From Streptomyces sp. NBC_01669 (lineage in GTDB: Bacteria > Actinomycetota > Actinomycetes > Streptomycetales > Streptomycetaceae), in the NCBI RefSeq assembly GCF_026339735.1, contig NZ_JAPEQG010000001.1:3968001-4032000 (forward strand): 64,000 nucleotides of DNA, read 5' to 3'. Below are positions 56,420 through 64,000 of this stretch, piece after piece. How positions within the stretch are numbered: position 1 is the stretch's first letter; every line of letters starts with the position of its first letter. The notes under the pieces were generated by a model, which saw nothing but the letters and a program-made list of their open reading frames with translations, did not search any database and was not told where the DNA came from. The position numbers and the translations under genes are program-made.

Positions 56420-56974
56420 ATGACCACCACTCGTTCGTTCCTGTTCCTGCTCGGCAGCAGCCGTACCGACGGCAACACCGAGGAACTCGCCCGGCTCGCC
56501 GCCGAGCAGTTGCCACCCGAGACCGAGCAGCGCTGGCTGAGCCTGAACGAGCTGGCGCTCCCCGACTTCGAGGACCTGCGGCACGAGGGCGACGGCAGCT
56601 ACCGCGCACCCGCCGGGAACGCCGCCACCCTGCTGGACGCGACGCTCGGCGCGACCGATCTGGTACTGGCGTCACCGCTGTACTGGTACGCCATGTCCAC
56701 CTCCACCAAGCGGTACCTGGACCACTGGTCGGGGTGGATGCGGGTGCCCGGCGTCGACTTCAAGGAGCGCATGGCCGGACGGACCCTGTGGGGTGTCACC
56801 GCGCTCGCGACGACCGATCCGAGCGTGGCCGAGCCGGCTACCGGGACGCTGCGCACCATCGCGTCGTACATGCGGATGGAGTGGGGCGGGATGCTGCTGG
56901 GGCTCGGCAACCGGCCCGGTGACGTGCTGAACGACACGGCCGCCGCCACCCGCGCCAAGACCTTCTTCGGCTGA
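56420..56974 (+). CDS. NADPH-dependent FMN reductase/flavodoxin-like oxidoreductase
   Basis: A 184-residue flavodoxin-fold protein: FLLGSSRTDGNTEELARLAAE holds the FMN phosphate loop, ASPLYWYAMSTSTKRYLDHWSG is the typical NADPH:FMN reductase segment, and TLWGVTALATTDPS leads to the second FMN loop. ATG at 56420 after GGGGAGAAG. The 80-base leader has TATAGT at 56354-56359, a possible -10 box, in a repetitive ATGCACATGCATA stretch. Likely a quinone or nitro reductase. Confidence 0.87.
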   Translation: MTTTRSFLFLLGSSRTDGNTEELARLAAEQLPPETEQRWLSLNELALPDFEDLRHEGDGSYRAPAGNAATLLDATLGATDLVLASPLYWYAMSTSTKRYLDHWSGWMRVPGVDFKERMAGRTLWGVTALATTDPSVAEPATGTLRTIASYMRMEWGGMLLGLGNRPGDVLNDTAAATRAKTFFG

Positions 56975-57133
56975 CCCGGGGCGCCGATCCCGGAACCGAA
57001 CACGAGCAGCACGGCCGACAGGACGAGGACCAGGGCGAAGCGCAGGACGAGCACCTTCGTACCGGCCCCTCTGGAGGCGCCGCCACGACCCCCTCGGCCT
57101 CGAGCGCGCCGGTGCCCCCGGAGACACCGGTGA

Positions 57134-57757
57134 TCATCCCGCGATCGGTTCCCGCATCCGACCGGCGTCCGTCGCGGAAGCCCGCAGCGAGCACAGCACA
57201 TGCGCGACCAGTGCCGCGATCGTCGCCTCGTCCTGGACCGGCTTGCGCAGCACATGGCGGTAGTAGACCGGTCCGTAGAGCATCTCCACGGCCAGCGGCA
57301 GATTCGCGTCCGGCGGGATCTGGCCCTGTTCCTGGGCTCGGCGCAGCCGGTCGACCGCCTGGGCGAAGCGGGGTTCGATCAGTTGCGTCCGGACCGTTTC
57401 GGCGAGTTCGTCGTCGTGGTGGACCTCGGAGAGGATCCCGGCGTACGCGGGGCCGAACGGCGCGCTGGCGAGCAGATTCACCGCGCCCGACACATGGGTG
57501 CGCAGGTCGGCGGCGATGTCGCCGGTGTCGGCGAACGGGGTGGCGTCCACCAGCGCCTCCGTGAATGCCTCCAGGATCACCGCGCTCTTCGACGGCCACC
57601 AGCGGTAGATCGTCTTCTTGCTGACGCCGGCCCTGGCCGCGATCGCCTCGATGGTGACGCGGCCGTACCCCTTCTCCGTGCACAGGGCGAGCGCGGCCTC
57701 CAAGGTCGCCCGTCGCGATCGCTCGCTGCGACGCAGGGAACTCGACGATGTGATCAT
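57134..57757 (-). CDS. TetR-family regulator
   Basis: A 207-residue protein. Its helix-turn-helix is ALALCTEKGYGRVTIEAIAARAGVSKKTIYRWWPSKSAVILEAFTEAL in sections (residues ~24-68), followed by the TetR_C_16-like helical domain. ATG at 57757. Just downstream on the same strand (56975-57130) a frame reads VLVLRFALVLVLSAVLLVFG, a lone membrane segment that may be the relic of a regulated transporter; no intact target is adjacent. Confidence 0.88.
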   Translation of the reverse strand: MITSSSSLRRSERSRRATLEAALALCTEKGYGRVTIEAIAARAGVSKKTIYRWWPSKSAVILEAFTEALVDATPFADTGDIAADLRTHVSGAVNLLASAPFGPAYAGILSEVHHDDELAETVRTQLIEPRFAQAVDRLRRAQEQGQIPPDANLPLAVEMLYGPVYYRHVLRKPVQDEATIAALVAHVLCSLRASATDAGRMREPIAG

Positions 57758-57960
57758 TCCGTGAGCATAGGCGCGTTTGACCTGATCCTTGTTGACAGCC
57801 CGTCGCCAAAAGTCGAACAATGTTCAAGCGGAAACGGAACGTGCCGTGTCGTGCCGTTCCAGCTGTTCGCACCGTTCGTGCCGTACGTGCCGCGACGAGC
57901 CGATCGGGGGACGGCTCGCCCGGCCGACGGCGCGGGCGGACCCGGCGAAGACCCGCCCGC

Positions 57961-58845
57961 TCAGGCCGTGATGTCCTTCGCCGCGAAGCGCGCCCAGGCC
58001 GCCGAGCCGAACACCGCCGCGTACAGCCCCTGCAGCCCCAGGTTCTTGACGATCTCGTCCCAGTAGACGGGATCGCGCAGCAGGTCCGCGAAGGACAACC
58101 AGTAGTGCGGGAAGAGATACGGGTGGATGCCGCTCAACTGCGGGATCGTGTCCAGGATCTGTACGGTGATCAGCACCCCGACCGTCGCGGCCATCGCCGC
58201 GATCCCGCTGCCGGCGAGCGTCGAGATGAACAGCCCGAGCGCCGCGAACCCGATGAGTGACGCCGCCACCGTCACCGCGATCAGGCCGGCCCGCAGCAGC
58301 CCCTCACCGACGCCGATCCGGGTCCCGGAGATCGTCGTGACCTCGCCGACCGGGAAGAGCAGCGCCCCGACGGCGAGCGCCGACACCGCCACGACGAGGG
58401 TCGCGGTCAGGCAGAACGCGAGGGTGGCGGTGTACTTGGTCAGCAGCAGCCGGGTCCGGCCCGCGGGTGCGACCAGCAGATAGCGCAGGGTGCCCGCACT
58501 GGCCTCGCCCGCGATCGCGTCGCCCGCGACGACGCCGACGGTCAGCGGCAGGAAGACCGGAAGCGTCACCGCGAGGGCGGCGAACACCAGGAACAGGCCG
58601 TTGTTGGTCACCTGGGAGAGGAACGCCGGGCCCCCGCCGTCGGGCGGCCCGGCGGGCGAGCCGTCGCTCGTCTGGATCCTCACCGCGATCCCGATCAGTA
58701 CGGGGACGGCGGCCAGCACCCCGAGCAGCGCGAGCGTGCGCCCGCGGCGCAGGGTCGTGGCCAGTTCGGAGCGGAGGATCCCGAACGTCCACAGCGGGCT
58801 GCGGGAGCGGCCCGCCCGCACGGGTGCGACTTCAGCCTGCGACAT
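57961..58845 (-). CDS. ABC exporter permease (ABC-2 type)
   Basis: A 294-residue membrane protein with about six segments: LALLGVLAAVPVLIGIAV, FLVFAALAVTLPVFLPLTVGVVAGDAIAGEASAGTLRYLL in pieces (the EASAGTLRYLLVAP cytoplasmic motif is typical of ABC-2 permeases), and GLLRAGLIAVTVAASLIGFAAL. ATG at 58845 overlaps the end of the ATPase gene by 14 bases. It forms a two-gene exporter; substrate unknown. Confidence 0.9.
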   Translation of the reverse strand: MSQAEVAPVRAGRSRSPLWTFGILRSELATTLRRGRTLALLGVLAAVPVLIGIAVRIQTSDGSPAGPPDGGGPAFLSQVTNNGLFLVFAALAVTLPVFLPLTVGVVAGDAIAGEASAGTLRYLLVAPAGRTRLLLTKYTATLAFCLTATLVVAVSALAVGALLFPVGEVTTISGTRIGVGEGLLRAGLIAVTVAASLIGFAALGLFISTLAGSGIAAMAATVGVLITVQILDTIPQLSGIHPYLFPHYWLSFADLLRDPVYWDEIVKNLGLQGLYAAVFGSAAWARFAAKDITA

Positions 58846-59818
58846 CGAAACCCTCTCCGGTGAGTGCGACGAAGGCGTCCTCCAGCGAGGCCCGCTCGAC
58901 GCCGAAGGACCGTACGCGTACACCGCCGTGGACCAGCGCCCCGCTCAGGTCGGCGAGCTCGACCTCGCGCGGCGGGGGTTCGGCGGTGACCCGGTCGCCG
59001 TCGACGGTGACGCCGGTGACGCCGTGTTCCTTGAGGATGCGGGCGGCGTCGGCGGGGTCGGGTGTGGTGACGGCGAGCCTGCCGCGGGTGCCGGCCGCGA
59101 GGTCGGCGACCGGCCCCTGGGTGATCAGCCGCCCCCGGGCCATGACCGCGGCGTGCGTGCAGACCTGTTCGATCTCGTCGAGGAGGTGGGAGGAGAGGAA
59201 GACGGTGGTGCCGTCCGCCGCCAGTTCCCGGACCAGGGTGCGGATCTCGCGCATGCCCTGCGGGTCGAGTCCGTTGGTCGGCTCGTCCAGGACGAGGAGG
59301 CGGCGCGGCTGCAGCAGTGCGGCGGCGAGCCCGAGGCGCTGCTTCATGCCCAGCGAGTACGCCTTCGCCTTCTTGCCCGCCGCGGCGGCGAGCCCCACCC
59401 GGTCCAGGGCGGCGGCGACCCGGGCGTGGCGGGTGCGCGGATCGGCGGTCGGGTCGGCGGAGTCGTACCGTACGAGGTTGTCCCGGCCGGTCAGGAACGC
59501 GTACAGCGCGGGTCCTTCGATCAGCGTTCCGACCTGCGGGAGCACGGTGCGTGCGGCGCCCGGCATGGGGTTGCCGAGGACCCGGGCGGTGCCGGACGTC
59601 GGAGCGATCAGCCCCATCAGCATCCGGATCGTGGTGGTCTTCCCGGAGCCGTTGGGCCCGAGGAAGCCGAAGACGCTGCCGTCGGGAACGCTGAGGTCGA
59701 GTCCGTCGACGGCGAGTTGGCCGCCGCGGTACCGCTTGGTGAGACCCCGGGTCTCGATCACAGCCGTTCCGGTCCGGGGCACCACCAAGGACTCGGTCAC
59801 GGCACCGGGCTCTGTCAT
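58832..59818 (-). CDS. ABC exporter ATP-binding protein
   Basis: A 328-residue ATPase of the DrrA/CcmA group. Walker A is GPNGSGKTTT (residues ~54-62), the signature is YSLGMKQRLGLAAALL, Walker B is LLVLDEPTNGLDPQG, and the H-loop is TVFLSSHLLDEI. A ~100-residue C-terminal extension resembles that of drug-export ATPases. ATG at 59818. It is followed by its permease; together they are likely to export a hydrophobic compound or peptide. Confidence 0.93.
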   Translation of the reverse strand: MTEPGAVTESLVVPRTGTAVIETRGLTKRYRGGQLAVDGLDLSVPDGSVFGFLGPNGSGKTTTIRMLMGLIAPTSGTARVLGNPMPGAARTVLPQVGTLIEGPALYAFLTGRDNLVRYDSADPTADPRTRHARVAAALDRVGLAAAAGKKAKAYSLGMKQRLGLAAALLQPRRLLVLDEPTNGLDPQGMREIRTLVRELAADGTTVFLSSHLLDEIEQVCTHAAVMARGRLITQGPVADLAAGTRGRLAVTTPDPADAARILKEHGVTGVTVDGDRVTAEPPPREVELADLSGALVHGGVRVRSFGVERASLEDAFVALTGEGFDVAG

Positions 59819-59848
59819 GCGCAACTCCCCATGGTTCGGGTAACGGAA

Positions 59849-59879
59849 CGCCCCGCCGTACGGAGGGTACGGCGGGGCG
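59849..59879. terminator. Perfect 13-bp terminator between LolA-like and ABC genes
   Basis: CGCCCCGCCGTAC, GGAGG loop, and exact complement. It lies 28 bases after the stop of the LolA-like gene and 30 bases before the ABC ATPase start, so the two are separate transcripts. Confidence 0.75.
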
Positions 59880-59907
59880 GTGGTGCGGTGCGGGAAGGAC
59901 GGGAACG

Positions 59908-61146
59908 TCAGTTGGCGGCGTTGTCGGCCGCCTTGACGAGCGCGTCCTTGGTGACCGCGCCGACGTAGACCTTGCCGTCGTCCGTCATCAGGGCGTTGAC
60001 CAGCCGAGTCTTGAAGACCGTGCCGGAGCCGAACTTTCCGGTGACCTTGTCGCCGAACGAGTCCAGGAACTGCTGGGCCGCGGGCGGAACATCCGCATTC
60101 TTCTCCGACGAGGGGAGTCCCTCGCCGGCCGGTGCCTCGATCGCGTAGATCGCGCCCCAGCCCTCGCCGATGACCTTCGCGCCTCCGCCGCCGGCGATCT
60201 TGTCCAGACCGGTCAGGCCCTCCGGCCCCTTCTCGACGTTCTTCTCCGCCTTCGCCTCGTCCGCCTCGGTCACCTTGGTGCCCTTGGGCGGGGTGAACGT
60301 GAACGAGGACGCGGCGGGCCTGGCGAAGTCGACGCTGGTGAACCCGGCATCGATCACCGCCTTGCCACCGCTGCTCGGGGAGAGGGTGAACTTCAGCGGT
60401 ACGCCGTTCTTCGCGTCGACCGCGACGGTGATCGCGCCGATCGTCGAGCCACCCTGCTTGGGCTTGATGACCAGCTTGTACGCATCACGCCCGGCGACCT
60501 GCGCCGTGCCGTCGACCGTGACGGAGGTGGTGGAGTCCGCCGCCTTCAGCGCCTGCTCGGCCAGCGCCTTCGGTGTGGTCGGCACGCCCTCCGGGGCCGT
60601 GTGCCCCTCGTGCTTCCCGGCGTCAGGGGCCTTGTCGGTGGTCGCGTGGTACGCCTCGTCGGACTTGCTGTCGTATGCCCAGAGCTGGTCCCCGTTGCGG
60701 ATCACGCTGTACTCGGCGGCGCTGTCCAGAATGGAGAGGCGCTGCTTGTCGGGGCCGTCGGCGGCCACCCGCAGCGTGTGCGTGCCGGAGGCGAGCTCCG
60801 TCAGCCTGTCCTTCGGGGCGGCGCTCGAACCGCCCTGCTCGCCGCCGGCGCTTTGGGCGAACGACTCGGCCAGACCGCCCAGCGACGGGATGCCGAGGTC
60901 GGTGCTGACCCGCACCGTGCCGGAGAGCTGCTGGGTGTCCGAGGCCGCGATCTTCTCGATGAGCTGCTGTGCGCTGATCTTCGGCAGCTCGGGGTCACCG
61001 GAGTCCGCGAGCGCCGGGACCAGACCGATCGTCGCGGCCGCCACCCCCGCCACCGCGACCGGGACAACGTAGCGGGCCGCCTTTCTGCGGGCAGCCGTGG
61101 TGCTCGTGGCGCTGCCGGTGGTCTCTGCGCTGTCGTTCGGTGCCAT
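59908..61146 (-). CDS. Exported LolA/MucB-like protein
   Basis: A 412-residue protein with a late signal or anchor segment (RKAARYVVPVAVAGVAAATIGLVPALADSG, residues ~21-50). It is followed by a LolA/DUF2092-like beta half-barrel (ISAQQLIEKIAASDTQQLSG, AEYSVIRNGDQLWAYDSKSDEAYH, AYKLVIKPKQGG), and ends LMTDDGKVYVGAVTKDALVKAADN. Such actinobacterial proteins are thought to bind lipids or lipoproteins, or to act like MucB on an anti-sigma factor. ATG at 61146 follows GGAGGTAG. No sigma factor gene is adjacent. Confidence 0.85.
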   Translation of the reverse strand: MAPNDSAETTGSATSTTAARRKAARYVVPVAVAGVAAATIGLVPALADSGDPELPKISAQQLIEKIAASDTQQLSGTVRVSTDLGIPSLGGLAESFAQSAGGEQGGSSAAPKDRLTELASGTHTLRVAADGPDKQRLSILDSAAEYSVIRNGDQLWAYDSKSDEAYHATTDKAPDAGKHEGHTAPEGVPTTPKALAEQALKAADSTTSVTVDGTAQVAGRDAYKLVIKPKQGGSTIGAITVAVDAKNGVPLKFTLSPSSGGKAVIDAGFTSVDFARPAASSFTFTPPKGTKVTEADEAKAEKNVEKGPEGLTGLDKIAGGGGAKVIGEGWGAIYAIEAPAGEGLPSSEKNADVPPAAQQFLDSFGDKVTGKFGSGTVFKTRLVNALMTDDGKVYVGAVTKDALVKAADNAAN

Positions 61147-61389
61147 GTGTGCCCTACCTCCGTGGTCGGCGGCTTCCGTCCGGATGCACTCGTCCACTCC
61201 GTGCCGCCGTTCTCACCCGATGTGGTCAGGAGTGGTTGTTCTCCATCTGACCAAAATCACCGGACGGAATCATCAACCCGCGGAAGCAACTGCGCATACC
61301 TCTTCGGTATGACACAACGCGGTCGTCCCTCCCCCGACCCGTAGGGGTAGGGGCCGGCGAACGCCGCTGGGGCTTCCGCACGAGAGGCT

Positions 61390-62400
61390 CTAGCCCGCGC
61401 GGTGCACCACGGCGTCGCACAGCTCTTCCAGTGCGGCCTTCGCGTAGCACTCGGGAAGCGGCTTCAGGGTCGCCCGCGCCTCCTCCGCGTACCTGACGGT
61501 GTCGCGCCGGGCCTGCTCCAGCGCCGGGTGCGCCCGCAGCCGGCCGAGCGCCTCGGCCAGCCGGTCGTCGTCGCTCAGGTCGCCGTCCAGCAGCTCAAGG
61601 AGCTCCAGGTCGTCCGGCTTGCCGCCGGCCGCCGCCTGCGCCCGCAGGTGGAGGACGGGAAGCGTCGGGATTCCTTCACGCAGATCGGTGCCGGGGGTCT
61701 TGCCGGACTCGTGACTGTCGGAGGCGATGTCGAGCACGTCGTCGGCGAGTTGGAAGGCGACGCCGAGCCGCTCACCGTACTGGGTGAGGATGTCGACGGC
61801 GGACTCGTCGGCGCCGGCCATCATCGCGCCGAACCGGCACGCCACGGCGATCAGCGAGCCGGTCTTGCCGCGCATCACGTCGAGGTAGTGGTCGACCGGG
61901 TCGCGGCCGTCGCGCGGGCCGGCGGTCTCCAGGATCTGTCCGGTCACCAGGCGTTCGAACGCCTCGGCCTGGACGCGTACGGCCTCCGGGCCGAGGTCGG
62001 CCAGGATGTGCGAGGCGCGCGCGAAGAGGAAGTCGCCGGTCAGCACGGCCACCGAGTTGCCCCAGCGGGTGTTGGCGCTGTCGACGCCACGGCGTACGTC
62101 CGCCTCGTCCATCACGTCGTCGTGGTAGAGCGTCGCGAGATGCGTCAGCTCGACGACCACGGCGGACGGCACGACGCCCGGCGCGTCCGCGTCGCCGAAC
62201 TGGGACGCCAGCATCGCCAGCAGTGGCCGGAAACGCTTGCCCCCGGCCCGTACGAGATGCTGCGCGGCCTCCGTGATGAACGGGACGTCGCTCTTGGTGG
62301 CATCCAGCAGCCCCGCCTCGACAGCGGCCAAACCGGTCTGGACATCGGCCTCAAGAGCCTGGTCCCGCACGCTCAGTCCGAACGGCCCGACGACGGTCAC
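61390..62400 (-). CDS. Polyprenyl diphosphate synthase (trans, long chain)
   Basis: A 336-residue prenyl chain elongation enzyme that condenses isopentenyl diphosphate units, most likely for the menaquinone side chain. First Asp-rich motif: TLYHDDVMDEADVRRG (DDVMD, residues 94-98). Second: FQLADDVLDIASDS (219-223). GGKRFRPLL and GKTGSLIAVACRFG are also present. GTG at 62400. The chain length (C35-C45) cannot be read off safely. Location near respiratory genes fits quinone supply. Confidence 0.9.
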   Translation of the reverse strand: MTVVGPFGLSVRDQALEADVQTGLAAVEAGLLDATKSDVPFITEAAQHLVRAGGKRFRPLLAMLASQFGDADAPGVVPSAVVVELTHLATLYHDDVMDEADVRRGVDSANTRWGNSVAVLTGDFLFARASHILADLGPEAVRVQAEAFERLVTGQILETAGPRDGRDPVDHYLDVMRGKTGSLIAVACRFGAMMAGADESAVDILTQYGERLGVAFQLADDVLDIASDSHESGKTPGTDLREGIPTLPVLHLRAQAAAGGKPDDLELLELLDGDLSDDDRLAEALGRLRAHPALEQARRDTVRYAEEARATLKPLPECYAKAALEELCDAVVHRAG

Positions 62401-62846
62401 GAGGGGATCTCCTGTCTGCTGACGATCACACGGAATGTCGATGTGTCGCTGTCATCACTCAACTCAGCGTATCCGGTCCCGTTTGGATCACCGTGGGCGC
62501 CTTCCCGCCACCGCCGGTATGTTCGTGATCAGCTCATACGATCAGGAGTAGGCCCTTTGTCCCACAGCGCTGCCGCCCTCGACGAGACAGAGCCGCCGAC
62601 CGCCGACGACCACGCCTGTTCCAGCCGGTCACGGGGGCTGATGACCCTGTCCTGCCCGGAGGCCCGGAAGCGGTTCTCGTTCCTCGGCACGCAGGCCGTC
62701 CCGGTCCTCCATTTCGCCGACACGGTGGCGACCCGACACGGTGGCGAACGGCACCGCGGTGCGGGCCGGTCCGGCCGTCGTCGCGGCCGGCCCCTGGCTC
62801 AGAGCCTGTCGGGTGCACCATGCACCCCGTCCACCGAGGTACCGCC
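62401..62846. other. 446-base gap with a possible decayed reading frame
   Basis: A rightward frame opens at TTG 62557 after AGGAG (LSHSAAALDETEPPTADDHAC..., GLMTLSCPEARKRFSFLGTQ) but turns Arg-rich and runs without a stop into the next gene in the wrong frame. It may be a gene remnant. A repeat half-arm, AGAGCCTGTCGGGTG, is at 62801-62815. Confidence 0.35.
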
Positions 62847-64000
62847 ATGCACATCCGGACCAGGTTCCCGTACGACACCACCCATGAGGACGTCCGCATC
62901 CCGCTGCCGGACGGCACCCGGCTGTACGCGCGGATCTGGCGGCCGGTCACCGACGAACCCGTGCCGGCACTCCTGGAGTACCTGCCGTACCGGCTGAGCG
63001 ACTGGACGGCGCCGCGCGACTGGCAGCGCCACCCCTGGTACGCGGGCCACGGCTACGCCTCGGTCCGCGTGGACGTCCGCGGGCACGGCAACAGCGAGGG
63101 GATGCCGGGCGACGAGTACGACGCGACCGAGCTCGCCGACGGGGTCGCCGTCATCCACTGGCTGGCCGAGCAGGAGTGGTGCTCCGGCCGGGTCGGCATG
63201 TTCGGCATCTCCTGGGGCGGCTCCAACTCGCTCCAGATCGCCGCACTCGCCCCGGAGCCGCTGCAGGCGATCGTCACCGTCTGCTCGACCGACGACCGCT
63301 ACGACAACGACGTGCACTACATGGGCGGCTCGGTCCTCGCCGTCGACATGCACGCCCGCGCGGCCACCATGCTCGCCTTCGTCTGCCGACCGCCGGACCC
63401 GGCGCACGTCGGCAAGGGCTGGAAGGACATGTGGTGCGACCGGCTCGAAGCGGTCGAGCCGTTCATCCACACCTGGCTGGCGCACCGGACCCGCGACGAC
63501 TACTGGAAGCACGGAAGCGTCTGCGAGGACTACTCTGCCATCCGGGCGAACGTGCTCGCGGTCGGCGGCTGGCACGACCCGTACCGCGACACCGTGCTGC
63601 GGCTCATCGAGCACCTCGACCCGGCGAAGGTGCGCGGGCTGATCGGCCCGTGGTCGCACCAGTACCCGGACCGCGGCCTGCCGCCGGGACCCTCGATCGG
63701 CTTCCTCCAGGAGACGCTGCGCTGGTGGGACCAGCACCTCAAGGACAGGGACACCGGCGCCATGTCCGAGCCGCTGCTGCGGTCCTGGATCAGCAAGTCG
63801 CACCGGCCCGCGACGGTGTACGAGACGCTGCCCGGACGGTGGGTCGGTGACACCGGCCGGCCTTCGGAGAACATCACGCCGGTCACGTACGCCCTCCAGG
63901 GCGGACCGCAGACCGTCGACTCGCCGCAGCACACCGGGCTGGACGCCGGGCGGTTCCTCCCGTACGGCAACGACGCCGATCTGCCGCCCGACCAGCGCGA
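62847..64000 (+). CDS. CocE/NonD-family serine hydrolase (X-Pro dipeptidyl-peptidase S15 type), 3' end outside window
   Basis: 384 residues are visible of a family usually ~550-680 long. Start ATG 62847 (MHIRTRFPYDTTHEDVRIPLPDGTRLYARIW). The alpha/beta-hydrolase core has YASVRVDVRGHGNSEGMPGDEY and the nucleophile elbow GMFGISWGGSNSLQ (Ser122). The catalytic Asp is likely in VGGWHDPYRDTVL and the His in IGPWSHQYPD. Relatives are cocaine esterase, cephalosporin acylases and X-Pro peptidases; no signal peptide is seen. The substrate is open. Confidence 0.88.
   Translation, partial: MHIRTRFPYDTTHEDVRIPLPDGTRLYARIWRPVTDEPVPALLEYLPYRLSDWTAPRDWQRHPWYAGHGYASVRVDVRGHGNSEGMPGDEYDATELADGVAVIHWLAEQEWCSGRVGMFGISWGGSNSLQIAALAPEPLQAIVTVCSTDDRYDNDVHYMGGSVLAVDMHARAATMLAFVCRPPDPAHVGKGWKDMWCDRLEAVEPFIHTWLAHRTRDDYWKHGSVCEDYSAIRANVLAVGGWHDPYRDTVLRLIEHLDPAKVRGLIGPWSHQYPDRGLPPGPSIGFLQETLRWWDQHLKDRDTGAMSEPLLRSWISKSHRPATVYETLPGRWVGDTGRPSENITPVTYALQGGPQTVDSPQHTGLDAGRFLPYGNDADLPPDQR

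Overview
The window is high-GC actinobacterial DNA, almost certainly a Streptomyces chromosome core. GTG/TTG starts are common, many genes overlap by 4 bases, and the gene order matches what I recall of the S. coelicolor SCO4560-4647 region. No database was searched, so family names rest on motifs and remembered relatives.

Positions 1-11,505 hold translation and export genes on the minus strand: nusG (cut by the window edge), secE and tRNA-Trp. Then come an aspartate aminotransferase, adenosine deaminase, a frameshifted insertion sequence, a TetR/oxidoreductase divergent pair, murB, a TetR-MFS efflux unit, two MaoC-fold dehydratases, rpmG, tRNA-Met and tRNA-Thr. The order rpmG / MaoC pair / tRNA-Trp / secE / nusG is a spread-out form of the mycobacterial rpmG2-hadABC-trpT-secE-nusG locus. 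Positions 11,877-14,226 carry an amidohydrolase whose metal ligands look lost, an NAD(P)-binding protein and a small orphan gene.

Positions 14,611-23,254 are the accessory island. An intact tRNA-Tyr sits at its right end. Two 50-bp copies of the tRNA 3' end lie to its left, and two truncated SLP1-type integrase genes each sit just before a copy. This reads as two integrative elements inserted one after the other at tRNA-Tyr and then decayed. The cargo is small and mostly unrecognised: a secreted peptide, a membrane protein, two or three orphan proteins, a broken ABC exporter, a 145-residue gene that splits the integrase, and a striking 65-residue RGG/GYGG protein with a near-ideal ribosome binding site.

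Positions 23,424-28,332 are core housekeeping and stress genes (YajQ, Ogt, AlkB, GlsB-type membrane protein, SUKH protein, YccF, HtpX, MscL with a zinc ribbon). Positions 28,437-38,370 are one minus-strand complex I operon with nuoA, B, C, H, I, J, K, L, M and N but no D, E, F or G. Positions 38,540-42,210 encode two near-duplicate histidine kinases and one response regulator. These are followed by 2-oxoacid:ferredoxin oxidoreductase korAB and an APC permease.

Positions 47,623-53,680 are regulator/transporter/oxidoreductase units (two HxlR regulators, a quinone reductase-like protein, RarD, MFS, FAD monooxygenase). A patch of gene debris follows (53,723-54,562). Then come a methyltransferase, a HAD phosphatase, an FMN reductase, a TetR regulator, an ABC exporter pair, a secreted LolA-like protein, a polyprenyl diphosphate synthase and a CocE-type hydrolase that runs off the right edge.
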